From Roseococcus sp. SYP-B2431 (GTDB taxonomy: Bacteria; Pseudomonadota; Alphaproteobacteria; Acetobacterales; Acetobacteraceae): DNA of 64,000 nt. Of this stretch, positions 1 through 9,207 are shown in pieces. Where the stretch lies: positions 372,001 to 436,000 of the forward strand of contig NZ_SJXD01000011.1 in assembly GCF_004336745.1 (NCBI RefSeq). The letters are read 5' to 3'. The notes under the pieces are model-generated. The model had not been told where the DNA came from. It saw only the letters and a program-made list of their open reading frames with translations, and did no database searches. The translations under genes were made by a program, and so were the position numbers. Position 1 is the first letter of the stretch, and each line of letters opens with the position of its first letter.

Positions 1-1
1 C

Positions 2-3000
2 GTCCTCGACTACGACGACATGGTGGAGCGCTCGCTCGCGCAGGCGACGCCCCCCTACCTGCTCTTCCGCGGCGTCTGCCCGCGCTGGGACAACGAGGCG
101 CGCAAGCCGGGCCGCGGCACGGCCTATAGCGGCGCCACGCCCGCGCGCTACCAGGAATGGCTGACGCAGGCCTGCGTGAAGACGATCCGCGAACGGCCGC
201 CGGAGCACCGGCTGGTCTTCGTCAATGCCTGGAACGAATGGGCCGAGGGCGCGAATCTCGAGCCCGACCGGCGTTACGGCCACGCCTATCTCTCGGCCAC
301 CGCCGCCGCGCTGGCCGAGGCCGCCGCCGCCACCGGCAAGCCCGTCCGGACCCCGCGCCCCTTCGCCGCGCGCGAGGAGAAGGGCACGCCCCGGCTCGGC
401 CTCGTGGTGCATGACGCGCATTTCCACGGCGCGCAGATGCTGGCGCTCAACCTCGCGCGCCACTACGCCCGCGGCCGCGCGCAGCTCCGCATCGCCCTCG
501 GCCTGGGCGGCGAGCTGGAGGAGGCGATGCGCCAGGCGGCGCCGGTCCGCCGCATCGGCCAGGGCTTCGGCGACGCGGAGGCCTGGCGCGAGGAGGCGTC
601 CCGGCTGGCCGCCGAGGGCGTGCGCAGCGTCCTCGTCAACACGGTCGTGTCCGCGCAGGCGCTGCCCGCGTTGCAGGCGGAGGGGCTGGCCACCGTCTGC
701 CTCGTGCACGAACTGCCCCGGATCATCGAGGAATACGGCCTGGCCGGCGCGGCGCGCGACCTCGCGCAGGGCGCGGATGTGGTCGTCTTCCCGAATGCGG
801 CCGTGCAGGAGAGCTTCGAGGCCGCCTTCGGCGCCGTCGCGGGCCGCGCGGTCGTGATGCCGCAGGGCCTCTACCAGCCGGTGCTCGCGCGGGAGAAGCG
901 GGCCGCCGCGCGGGCCGCGCTGCGCGCGAGGCTCGGGATCGGCGGCGACGAGTTCGTCGTGCTCGGCCTGGGCTATGGCGACCGGCGCAAGGGCCTCGAC
1001 CTCTGGCCCTCGATCCTCGCGGAGCTTCAGGCGCTCGGCCGCAAGGCGCGGCTCGTCTGGGTGGGCGCGCTGGAGCCCTCCGTCGCGGCGGAGCTTCGCG
1101 CCGCCATCGACGCGCAGGGCCTGGGATCGTCGCTCCTGCTGCCCGGCCGGACCGATGCGCCGCAGGAGTTCCTCGCGGCCGCGGACGCCTTTCTGCTCTC
1201 CTCGCGCGAGGATCCCTTCCCGAGCTCCGCGCTGGAGGCCGCGGCCCACGGCGTGCCGGTGCTCTGCTTCGCCGGGAGCGGCGGCTTCCCCGCCTTCGTC
1301 GAGGAGACCGGCCTCGCCCCCGTTCCGATGGCCGACAGCCGCGCCATGGCTGGCGCCGTCGCGGCGCTGATCGACGACACGGCCCTGTGCCGGCGGGCGG
1401 GCGAGGCGGCCGAGGCGCTGGTCGCGCGCCGGCATGATTTCGGCCGCTACGCGGACCGGCTGGCCGAGCTGGCCCTTCGCGCGGCCTCGCCGGTCACGGC
1501 CGTCGTGCCGAACTACAATTACGCCCGCTACCTGGAGGAGCGGATCCGCTCCATCGCGGCGCAGACCCGCAAGGTCGCCGAGATCATCGTGCTGGACGAT
1601 GGCTCCACCGACGAGAGCTGGGAGGTCATCGGCCGGCTGGCCGAGGAGCTGGACCTGCCCATCCGCCTGCATCGCAATGCGGAGAATTCCGGCTCCGTCT
1701 CGCGGCAATGGGCGCGGGGGGTGGAGATGGCCCGCACGCCGCTGGTCTGGATCGCCGAGGCCGACGACCTTGCCGAGCCGGCCTTCCTGGAGCGGCTGCT
1801 GCCCGCGCTGGACGAGCCGGGCGTCGTGCTGGCCTATGCCCAGTCCAAGCAGATCGACGCCGAGGGTCGGGTCACCGCCCCGGACTACCTGGACTACGTG
1901 GCCGATCTCGGCGCCGCGGCCTGGAAGGCCGACTACGTGCGGGACGGGACGGAGGAGATCTCCCGCGCGCTCGCGGTGAAGAACACCATCCCCAATGTCA
2001 GCGCCGTGGTCTTCCGGCGCGACACGGCGCTGGAGGTTCTCGGCCGCGCCCTGCCGGAGATGGTGGCGCTGCGCAACGCGGCCGACTGGCTCTTCTACCT
2101 GCGCATGGCCAAGGCCGGGCGCATCGCCTTCCGCGCGGCGGCGCTGAACCTGCACCGGCGCCACGCCGGCGGCGTGACCCTCGCCGCCGCCAATTCCGCG
2201 CATCTGCGCGAGATCGCGCGCATGCAGGCCGAGGCGGCGCGGCTTGCCCCCGTGGACCCGGCGCAGCGGGCGCTGGGCGCGGGCTTCCTGCGCCATGCCG
2301 GCGCCTTCTTCGGCCTGCCGCCGCAGGAGGCCGAGCGGATGGCCGCGATCGCCGCGCTGGCCGATGACGCGGCCTGGTTCGAGGCCGTCTGCGAGACGGC
2401 CGAGGGCCGCCGGCCGCCCCATGTCCCGCGCGCCGTCCTGCCCGGCTTCCCCACGCCGGAGCTGCAGATCTCCACGACCGGGCAGGCCGGCCGCCCGACG
2501 CTGAAGGAGGCGCTCGCCTTCTACCAGGACTGCCGCGACACCTTCGCGCGGCACGGCGCGCCGCTGACGGCCCGGAGCCGGCTGGTCGACTTCGGCGTGG
2601 GCTGGGGGCGCATCGGCCGCTTCTTCCTGCGCGACCTCGACCCCGCGAACCTCGTCGGCATCGACGTGGACCCCGAATTCGTGGGCCTCTGCCGGGACAT
2701 GTTCGCCGAGGGGCGGTTCCTGGTCTGCCAGCCGCATCCGCCGGTCGACCTGCCGGATGCGAGCGTGGATTTCTGCGTCGCCTATTCGGTCTTCTCGCAC
2801 CTCTCCCAGGAGGCGACGGACGGCTGGGTGCGCGAGTTCCATCGCATCCTGAAGCCGGGCGGCATGGTCGCGATGACGACGCGGGGCCGCTGGTTCTTCG
2901 AATATTGCAGGTCCTTCGCGGACCATCCGGACACGGAGGGCATCGGGGCCTACCAGGCCGAGCTCGGCCGGCTCTTCCCGGACGTGGACGAGGCGATGCG

Positions 3001-3214
3001 CCGCTACGATGCGGGGGAGCTCATCTTCGCGACCTCGGTGGGCACCTCCGGCGGCGGCGTGCGCGACACGAGCTTCTACGGCGAGACCTTCATCCCGGAG
3101 GCCTATGCGCGCAGGGCCTGGCTGCCGGGCATGGAGCTGGCGGAGTTCCAGTTCCATCCGGAGCGGCAGACCCATCCCATCATCTTCCTGCGCAAGGTGG
3201 GGGCGGGGGGTTGA
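2..3214 (+). CDS. Multidomain surface-glycan protein: GH99-like/WbsX end + GT4 + GT2 + SAM methyltransferase (5' partial)
   Basis: The reading frame is already open at the window edge, so the start is missing; 1070 residues are visible. The first ~100 residues end with NAWNEWAEG followed by LEPD, the typical C-terminus of GH99-like WbsX domains. A GT4-type glycosyltransferase follows (about 125-485, with RRKG and an S-R-E-D-P-F-P-S-S-A-L-E nucleotide-sugar motif). Next is a GT2 domain (about 495-720, VVPNYNYARYL and LDDGSTDES). Last is a class I SAM methyltransferase (about 845-1060, DFGVGWGRIGR). Proteins of this build assemble and cap surface polysaccharides, probably in the cytoplasm. The next gene follows after ~100 bp on the same strand and is also glycan-related. 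Domain calls are from recognised motifs; substrate sugars cannot be read. Confidence 0.85.
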   Translation, partial: VLDYDDMVERSLAQATPPYLLFRGVCPRWDNEARKPGRGTAYSGATPARYQEWLTQACVKTIRERPPEHRLVFVNAWNEWAEGANLEPDRRYGHAYLSATAAALAEAAAATGKPVRTPRPFAAREEKGTPRLGLVVHDAHFHGAQMLALNLARHYARGRAQLRIALGLGGELEEAMRQAAPVRRIGQGFGDAEAWREEASRLAAEGVRSVLVNTVVSAQALPALQAEGLATVCLVHELPRIIEEYGLAGAARDLAQGADVVVFPNAAVQESFEAAFGAVAGRAVVMPQGLYQPVLAREKRAAARAALRARLGIGGDEFVVLGLGYGDRRKGLDLWPSILAELQALGRKARLVWVGALEPSVAAELRAAIDAQGLGSSLLLPGRTDAPQEFLAAADAFLLSSREDPFPSSALEAAAHGVPVLCFAGSGGFPAFVEETGLAPVPMADSRAMAGAVAALIDDTALCRRAGEAAEALVARRHDFGRYADRLAELALRAASPVTAVVPNYNYARYLEERIRSIAAQTRKVAEIIVLDDGSTDESWEVIGRLAEELDLPIRLHRNAENSGSVSRQWARGVEMARTPLVWIAEADDLAEPAFLERLLPALDEPGVVLAYAQSKQIDAEGRVTAPDYLDYVADLGAAAWKADYVRDGTEEISRALAVKNTIPNVSAVVFRRDTALEVLGRALPEMVALRNAADWLFYLRMAKAGRIAFRAAALNLHRRHAGGVTLAAANSAHLREIARMQAEAARLAPVDPAQRALGAGFLRHAGAFFGLPPQEAERMAAIAALADDAAWFEAVCETAEGRRPPHVPRAVLPGFPTPELQISTTGQAGRPTLKEALAFYQDCRDTFARHGAPLTARSRLVDFGVGWGRIGRFFLRDLDPANLVGIDVDPEFVGLCRDMFAEGRFLVCQPHPPVDLPDASVDFCVAYSVFSHLSQEATDGWVREFHRILKPGGMVAMTTRGRWFFEYCRSFADHPDTEGIGAYQAELGRLFPDVDEAMRRYDAGELIFATSVGTSGGGVRDTSFYGETFIPEAYARRAWLPGMELAEFQFHPERQTHPIIFLRKVGAGG

Positions 3215-3311
3215 GCGACGGCGGGCGCGCCGGAGCCCGGTTCCCGGCTCCGCGCTCCTCGCGCGCCTCCAGCGGAGTGGCCCGCGCCCGCGCCATCGCG
3301 GAGAGCCTGAA

Positions 3312-6300
3312 TTGACCGGGGAGCGCCTTGCCGGACGACTGGTCCTCTACGGCCTGCTCGGCATCCTCGCGCTGGTTCTGCTGGGGGCCTATCAGGCCCG
3401 CGGGCCGGCGCGTTTCACGCCGATCGGCGAGGTGGCGGGGCCGGCCGGCTGGGAGGTGACCGACAACTTCCACGCCTCGGCCGGACCGTCGGACCCGCTC
3501 GACGCCCCCGCCGCGATCCGGGGCTTTCCCGGCCTCCGGGCCTGGAGGAGCTATGCGCCCGAGCTCGGCATGATGCCGGGCACCCTCGTCTCCGCCGCCT
3601 TCCGGCCGCGGGACTATCTGGCCATCCCCTATGTCGGGTCTCCCGGCGAGGAGGAAGGCACCCGGATCTCGGTGCGCTGCGAGGCCAATGGCGCGGAACG
3701 CCGCGTGTCGAGCTCGCGGACCAACAATCAATGGGCCGTCGCGTTCCTGGACATGCGGGGCTTCTGCACCGGCCCGCTGCGCCTGATCGCCAGCAATGCG
3801 ACCTCCAGGACCCTCGTGGGCGTCGCCACGCCCTTCGAGGCGAGCCGTTTCGCCTGGATCGCCCATACGCAGGCCGGCCCGCGGCTGCTGGCCGCCCTGG
3901 GCAGCTGGCTGATCTTCGTCCTCCTCGGCTATGCCTGCATCGCGGTGCTCGGGCGCCTGCTGCCCGCGCTGGATCCCCTGCCGGCCGCGATGATCGGGGT
4001 CGGCATCCTGGCCATGGTCCAGTTCGTCCTCTTCACCCTCGGGCCGGTTCATGGCCGGGTGGGGGTCTGGGCCATGGTGATCGGCGCGCTGCTCGTGACG
4101 GTGGCGCGCGCGTGGCGGACGCCCTCGCGCTTCAGGGCCGATCTGGATGAGGCGGCCTCTCCGCTCCTGGCCTGGCTCGGCGTCTCGCTGGCCGCGACGT
4201 CGCTGGTCGCCGCCGCCGACAGCGGCGGCGGCAGCTGGGCGATCAACGGCCTGTTCGCGCCGCTGCGCTGGTCCACGGACAACCAGCTGCCCATGCAGTT
4301 CACCGAGGCGCTGATGTCGAAGGAGGCCCGGGAGCAGTTCCGCTTCTCATGGCCATGGCTGGTGACCGACCGCGGTCCGCTCATGACCGCGCTCCTCGCC
4401 TTCCCGCGCGTGATGCTGACCGAGCTCGGCCGCCACTGGGGCAGCTCCTTCTTCGTGCAGATCTACACCGGGGCCGCGATCCTCCTGCAGGCGAGCTGGG
4501 TTCTCCTGGTGCCCTATCTCGCGGCGAAGGTGGGGATCCGCCGCCCTGGCTGGATGCTGGCCGCGCTCGTGGCCTCGCCCTTCCTCATCTTCAACACGCT
4601 CTACGCCTGGCCGAAGCTGCTCGGCGCGGCCTATGTGGTCCTCTGCGCCATCCTGCTCTTCGCGCCCGAGGCCCGGTCCAGGATCGGCAAGGCGGGAATC
4701 CTGCCGGCGATCGCGGCTGCCGCGGGCCTGGCCTATCTGGCCCATGCCAGCAACGCCTTCGCGCTGGTGCCGATGGCCCTCGTCGCGGTTCCCGTGATCT
4801 GGCAGGCCGGGCTGCCCTCGATCCTGGCCGGGGTCCTGACGATGCTCGTCGTCGTGGCGCCCTGGCTCTGGTGGCAGGCCTTCATCCAGCCCGGCGCGAC
4901 CTCGCTGCTCCGCTTCGCCCTGGCCCATGACTTCGGCCTCTATCGGCGCGGCGACCCCATCTGGCCCGATATCGCGGCCAGCTATCGCGGCCTGGGCCTG
5001 AGAGGCTGGATCGCGGCGAAGCTGGAGGGCCTGCATTTGCTGGCGGGCCTTCCCCGGCCATGGATGGCCATGCCTGAGACCGCCCCGCTGGCGCCCCGCC
5101 AGCCGGGCCTCGGAACTTGGCGCATCGCGGATTTCTTCTCGCTGGCCCGGGCACTCAACGCCGCCCTGCTGGTCCTGCCCCTGGCCCTGCTGGCCCGCGT
5201 CGGGAGGCTCGAATTCTCGCCGCCGCGCCTCGCGGGCGTCTTCATCGGACTCGGCCTGGCGGGCCTCGCCTTCACGCTTCTGGTCACCCTGCCGCCGTCC
5301 TGGCTGCACCACCAGCCCTATGGCAGCGTCCTGCTGCTCCTGCTGGGGCTGCTGCTGCTCGCCGATGGACTGCCCCGCCGCCTGGCCTGGGCGGTGCCGG
5401 CGGCCGCCGTGACCTATGCCGCCGTGGTCTGGGTGGCCCCGACCCTGCTCTGGGCCGATCGGTTGGCCTGGACGGGCCTGCTGGGCCTAGCGGCGGGCCT
5501 GGCGCTCGCTGCGGGCGCGACGGGCCATCGGGCGATCATCCGGCTCCTTCCGGGCAGGGCAGAGCTCCGCCGGGCCACGGCCCGGATCGGTTCCTCCCTG
5601 TCCGGGCTTCGCGGTGCCAGCCTGTCCGGGCTTCGTCGCGGCCTGCTCGCCCGGAACGACCTGCCCGCGCCGCCCTGGCTGACGAGGCTGGCCTGGGGCG
5701 CGCTCGGCGGCGTCTGCCTCTACGCCGCCTATATCCTGCTGGCCTCGCTGAACGATCCGCTGCTCGACCAGCATTCCTTCCGGCAGACGCAGACGGCCCT
5801 CTCCGTCTATTGGATCACGCAGGGCGGCCCCTGGCTGGCCTATGAGACGCCGGTGCTGGGCTCGCCCTGGGCGATCCCCTTCGAGGCGCCGGTCTACCAC
5901 CTGCCGGTGGCGCTCCTGGCCAGGCTGGGCGTGCCGCTGGACGCGGCGGGGCGACTGATGAGCTTTGCCTTCCTGCTGGCCGCCGCCTGGCCGATGCGGA
6001 TGCTCTGGCGGGACCTCAAGCTTCCGCCCGTCGGCTATCCGATGGCCTGCGCGCTGCTTCTGGCCTCCCCGCTTTACCTCTTCTGGGGCCGGACCTTCCT
6101 GATCGAATCCTGCGCCTGGTTCTTCGGCCTGCTCTGGCTGGCCTTGTTCGTGCGTTTCCTGCTGACCCGGCGCGCGGCGCCGGCGCTGGCCGCCGTGCTG
6201 GCCGGCAGCCTCGCGACCCTGGCCAAGGCCACGAGCTTTCCGGCCTTTGCCCTGGTGGGCGGGCTGATCGCGCTGCCCCATGGATGGCGCTGGCTGCGTC

Positions 6301-7208
6301 AGGGCCTGTCGCTCCGGCTCCTCGGCCTGGTGCTCTGCGGCGGCGCGGCCCTGTTCCTGCCCTTCGTGAGCGGCCTCGCCTGGGTGGCCTATAGCGACGG
6401 CGTGAAGGGCATGAACATGCTCGGCGGGTTCCTGACCTCGGCCTCGCTGGGCACCTGGAACTACGGCACGCTGGACCAGCGATTCAGCGGGCGTCTCTGG
6501 GAGCAGGTGATCGGGCGGCGGATCCTGCCGGACATCTTCGGCACGCTCGGCGCCTTCGCGCTGATCCCGCTGCTCGCCGCGTTGCTCTGCCGGCGCAGCC
6601 TCCTGGCCGTGGCGGTCGGCATCCTGGCATTCCTGACGCCCATCCTGGTCTTCACCAACCTCCATCTGGTCCACAACTATTACCAATATGCCAATGGCGC
6701 CTTCCTGATCGCCGCCATGGCCGTCGCCCTCGGGACGCTGGCGCGATACCGCCTCGGTGCCCCCCTCGCGGCGCTGGTGCTGCTGCTGCTGCTGGGCTCG
6801 CAGGCGGCGAGGTTCCAGAGGCAGAACATGGGCTGGATCGCCGCCGGCGCGCAGGGCAGCCCGACGCAGCGGATCGGCCTGCTGGCGCGGGACGCGATCC
6901 CGGAGGACGGCGCGCTGATCGTGGTCGGGGACGACTGGTCCTCCATGGTGCCCTACTACGCCCGGCGGAAGGCGCTCACCGTGCCCGGATGGGCCCCGCC
7001 GGCGCAGGTCGAGGCCGTGCTGCGCGACCCGCAGGCCCATCTCGCCGGCACCCGTTACGCCGGGGTCGTGGACTGCCTGCATGGCGGTTACCCCTACGCC
7101 CCCGCGATCCATCAGCAGATCGAGGCCTTCCTCGCCGGGCGCCGGGTGCTCGCCCAGGCGGGGCATTGCCGGATCCTGTCGGCCGAGCGCGAAGGCGGGG
7201 GCGGCTAG
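3312..7208 (+). CDS. Very large polytopic membrane glycosyltransferase with a GT39/ArnT-like C-terminal half
   Basis: A 1298-residue integral membrane protein. I chose the TTG start because GGAGAG lies 7 bases upstream and it leads straight into a membrane helix (residues ~9-25). A soluble, probably periplasmic, segment (~30-185) follows, then a dense run of hydrophobic helices (~190-760). From ~795 there is a second module whose first loop has DQHSFRQTQTA, like the acidic first-loop motif of GT39/ArnT-type lipid-linked sugar transferases. The first half also has a GT39-like loop, so the protein looks like two polytopic transferase units fused end to end. The role is likely transfer of a polyprenyl-linked sugar at the outer face of the inner membrane. 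It sits between the multidomain glycosyltransferase and an export permease. Substrate is unknown. Confidence 0.75.
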   Translation: MTGERLAGRLVLYGLLGILALVLLGAYQARGPARFTPIGEVAGPAGWEVTDNFHASAGPSDPLDAPAAIRGFPGLRAWRSYAPELGMMPGTLVSAAFRPRDYLAIPYVGSPGEEEGTRISVRCEANGAERRVSSSRTNNQWAVAFLDMRGFCTGPLRLIASNATSRTLVGVATPFEASRFAWIAHTQAGPRLLAALGSWLIFVLLGYACIAVLGRLLPALDPLPAAMIGVGILAMVQFVLFTLGPVHGRVGVWAMVIGALLVTVARAWRTPSRFRADLDEAASPLLAWLGVSLAATSLVAAADSGGGSWAINGLFAPLRWSTDNQLPMQFTEALMSKEAREQFRFSWPWLVTDRGPLMTALLAFPRVMLTELGRHWGSSFFVQIYTGAAILLQASWVLLVPYLAAKVGIRRPGWMLAALVASPFLIFNTLYAWPKLLGAAYVVLCAILLFAPEARSRIGKAGILPAIAAAAGLAYLAHASNAFALVPMALVAVPVIWQAGLPSILAGVLTMLVVVAPWLWWQAFIQPGATSLLRFALAHDFGLYRRGDPIWPDIAASYRGLGLRGWIAAKLEGLHLLAGLPRPWMAMPETAPLAPRQPGLGTWRIADFFSLARALNAALLVLPLALLARVGRLEFSPPRLAGVFIGLGLAGLAFTLLVTLPPSWLHHQPYGSVLLLLLGLLLLADGLPRRLAWAVPAAAVTYAAVVWVAPTLLWADRLAWTGLLGLAAGLALAAGATGHRAIIRLLPGRAELRRATARIGSSLSGLRGASLSGLRRGLLARNDLPAPPWLTRLAWGALGGVCLYAAYILLASLNDPLLDQHSFRQTQTALSVYWITQGGPWLAYETPVLGSPWAIPFEAPVYHLPVALLARLGVPLDAAGRLMSFAFLLAAAWPMRMLWRDLKLPPVGYPMACALLLASPLYLFWGRTFLIESCAWFFGLLWLALFVRFLLTRRAAPALAAVLAGSLATLAKATSFPAFALVGGLIALPHGWRWLRQGLSLRLLGLVLCGGAALFLPFVSGLAWVAYSDGVKGMNMLGGFLTSASLGTWNYGTLDQRFSGRLWEQVIGRRILPDIFGTLGAFALIPLLAALLCRRSLLAVAVGILAFLTPILVFTNLHLVHNYYQYANGAFLIAAMAVALGTLARYRLGAPLAALVLLLLLGSQAARFQRQNMGWIAAGAQGSPTQRIGLLARDAIPEDGALIVVGDDWSSMVPYYARRKALTVPGWAPPAQVEAVLRDPQAHLAGTRYAGVVDCLHGGYPYAPAIHQQIEAFLAGRRVLAQAGHCRILSAEREGGGG

Positions 7209-7293
7209 GCGGCGGCGGTTGGGCGGGCGCGGTTGCGCGGGGCCGGCGGCCTCGCTTGACACCACCCGCCCCCCGCCCGAAGAGGCGTCGAAG

Positions 7294-8109
7294 ATGCAGC
7301 GATTTCCGTCCCGACTCCCGGCGTTCTTCCGCTCCTGCCTGATGCATCGCGAGCTCATCGCGCGGCTCGTCGGACGGGAGGTCTCCCAGCGCTTCCGCGG
7401 CAGCATGCTGGGCCTGAGCTGGGCGCTGCTCCTGCCGCTGCTGACCGCGGTGGTCTACACCTTCGTCTTCAGCGCCATCTTCCAGTCGCGCTGGGGCAAC
7501 AGCCAGAGCCATGCCGACTTCGCGCTGATGCTGCTGATCGGCATGGCGGTGCACAGCCTCTTCGCCGAGGCCGTGGGCCGCGCGCCGGGACTGGTCGTCG
7601 GCAATCCGAGCTACGTGACCAAGGTGATCTTCCCGCTGGAGATCCTGCCCGTCGTGGCGGTGCTGGCCGCGGTGCTGAACGCGGCGATCATGCTCGCGAT
7701 CGTGATCGGCGGACAGCTCGTGCTCAAGGGGGTGGCGCACTGGACCGTCGTCTTCCTGCCGGTGATCCTGCTGCCCTATCTGGTCTTCGTGGCCGCCGGG
7801 GTGATGCTCTGCGCCGCCATCGGCGTCTTCATGCGCGACCTGTCGCAGGTGATCGGCCTCATGGTGACGATGACCTTCTTCCTCACGCCCATCTTCTACC
7901 CGCTGGAGGCGGTGCCCGAGCGCTTCCGCATCGTCATGCGGCTGAACCCGCTCACCTCGATCATCGAGCAGAGCCGCACCGTGATCATCCATGGCGGGCT
8001 GCCGGATTTCGCCAGCCTGGCGATCTACTCGCTCTGCGCGCTGCTGAGCCTGGCGATCGGCTTCTGGGCCTTCCAGCGGCTGCGGCCGGGCTTCGCCGAC
8101 GTTCTTTAG
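7294..8109 (+). CDS. Polysaccharide-export ABC transporter permease (ABC-2 type, Wzm/KpsM-like)
   Basis: 271 residues, the usual size for Wzm/KpsM/TagG permeases. The N-terminus has the amphipathic entry segment (LVGREVSQRFRGSMLG) before the first helix. Six hydrophobic segments follow, and the conserved LTPIFYPLEAVPE stretch sits near residue 205. The C-terminal GFADVL is typical for the family. ATG is chosen because AGAGG lies 8 bases upstream. These permeases pair with a separate ATP-binding subunit (Wzt/KpsT) to export polysaccharide across the inner membrane. No such ATPase gene is present here: the next thing downstream is an insertion-like element. Confidence 0.88.
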   Translation: MQRFPSRLPAFFRSCLMHRELIARLVGREVSQRFRGSMLGLSWALLLPLLTAVVYTFVFSAIFQSRWGNSQSHADFALMLLIGMAVHSLFAEAVGRAPGLVVGNPSYVTKVIFPLEILPVVAVLAAVLNAAIMLAIVIGGQLVLKGVAHWTVVFLPVILLPYLVFVAAGVMLCAAIGVFMRDLSQVIGLMVTMTFFLTPIFYPLEAVPERFRIVMRLNPLTSIIEQSRTVIIHGGLPDFASLAIYSLCALLSLAIGFWAFQRLRPGFADVL

Positions 8110-8305
8110 TGCGCGATGATCGAAGGCGCGAAGGCGCCGTAGGACTGAATCGTGCGCTATAACGACTGGGCTATACCAGTGAGTGAACGGGACGCATCAT
8201 GATTTAGGGCCTGGGGTAGTGTCTCAGTTTGAAATCCTGCGGGTCCTTGCCGCCCGGCTGCTCCTGTCGCTACCCTGACGGCGCGGGTACGCTGCGGGAG
8301 GCCAC

Positions 8306-8557
8306 ATGAGCAAGCTGCTGACTCACCTGGGTCGCATCGAAATCTTCGGTCCTGGGCCAGCTAACCGAATCCCGGAAATTGTTCGGCTCTACGTGAAGGT
8401 CCGTGAGACCCCGAACTTCTGGTTCTGCGAATCCGGTATCCGGTTCAGTAAGGCCGAGGACGGCAGGTCCACAGGGAATGTATCGGGCCCGAATTTCAAA
8501 CTTGACCTAAATTCGCTTGAGTCCCTCGGCGCGCCGCAAAAAGGAGTTGGGCGCTAA
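8306..8557 (+). CDS. Small hypothetical protein inside the insertion-like element
   Basis: 83 residues, not recognised. A good ribosome-binding site (GGGAGG, 5 bases before the ATG) supports translation. Composition is less GC-biased than the flanking genes, which fits a foreign or decaying origin. The sequence has no signal peptide, no membrane segment and no motif I can name. It lies wholly between the inverted repeats of the 8215-9158 element and may be a remnant of a longer gene. Confidence 0.35.
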   Translation: MSKLLTHLGRIEIFGPGPANRIPEIVRLYVKVRETPNFWFCESGIRFSKAEDGRSTGNVSGPNFKLDLNSLESLGAPQKGVGR

Positions 8558-8620
8558 GCCGTGGCGATCTGCCGTGGCTTGTAAGGCCCCGCGCTATTGG
8601 GAGCGCCTCGCGCGCATCGA

Positions 8621-9062
8621 TCAGCGCCACCAATTCATCCATGGACCAGAGCCGATCCGACACGCCGGCAGAGCGCGCAGGCGCGTCGTCCTGCTCCTCG
8701 GCAGTGGCGACGCGCGCGGCCTTGGATAGCGGCGCCTGATCAGGTTCTCTCCGCGAGGGCCTTTAGGCATTCCATTCCTTCCGTTGGCCTGATCCAATCG
8801 AAACTGCGCTGCTTCGCGGCTTCCCGCTTTGAAAAGATCAGGGAAGCGAAGCGCGGCAGCCTCGATTGTCCATTCCAGCATGTTCATGCTGTAAAGCTTC
8901 CGAAAGCCACTTTGGATCTCGCCCTCCAGCAGCAATCGATTGATTGCTGTCACCGTGCCGTGCCGATCACGCATGTCCATAAACACGTGTGGATTGTAGC
9001 CCCGTGCCTGGCATCGGGTGATCCCCTTCATCAACGAACGCTTCCAGGTCGCTCATCGTCAT
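8621..9062 (-). pseudogene. Frameshifted conserved hypothetical gene
   Basis: One frame starts at 9062 and gives MTMSDLEAFVDEG. A second frame continues ITRCQARGYNPHVF and then IQSGFRKL and WTIEAA, a pattern I recognise from a widespread family of unnamed small bacterial proteins. The two frames join if one base is removed from the C-run at 9023-9026. As it stands, the likely start (9056 or 9062) is out of frame with the conserved body. The last ~50 residues (Arg/Pro-rich) do not look like the family, so the 3' end may be replaced too. It could be a true pseudogene or a homopolymer sequencing error. Confidence 0.5.
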
Positions 9063-9207
9063 CGTCGTCGCCCATGCTTTCCGTTAACCATATAGGGTCG
9101 GCGCGCTAGGCGCGATGCGGCATTCGCTCAGCCGTCAATTTCAAACCGAGACACTGCCAGGGCCTGCGCTCATCTTCCGTTAACCAGGCCCGCGGCAGGC
9201 TGCGCGC

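Larger units (their letters stand above)
8215..9158. mobile_element. Insertion-like element with 21-bp inverted repeats and 8-bp flanking direct repeats, no intact transposase
   Basis: Left end 8215-8235 and the reverse complement of right end 9138-9158 match at 19 of 21 positions (GGYAGTGTCTCRGTTTGAAAT). Directly or almost directly outside each end is AGGGCCTG (8206-8213 and 9159-9166), a plausible target duplication, with one extra G on the left. The 944-bp interior has no transposase that I can recognise. It holds a short unrelated ORF and a frameshifted conserved-hypothetical gene. It could be a non-autonomous or passenger-carrying element, or a decayed insertion sequence. An 8-bp duplication occurs in several families (for example IS1595 and IS256); the family is not assigned. 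Confidence 0.6.
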
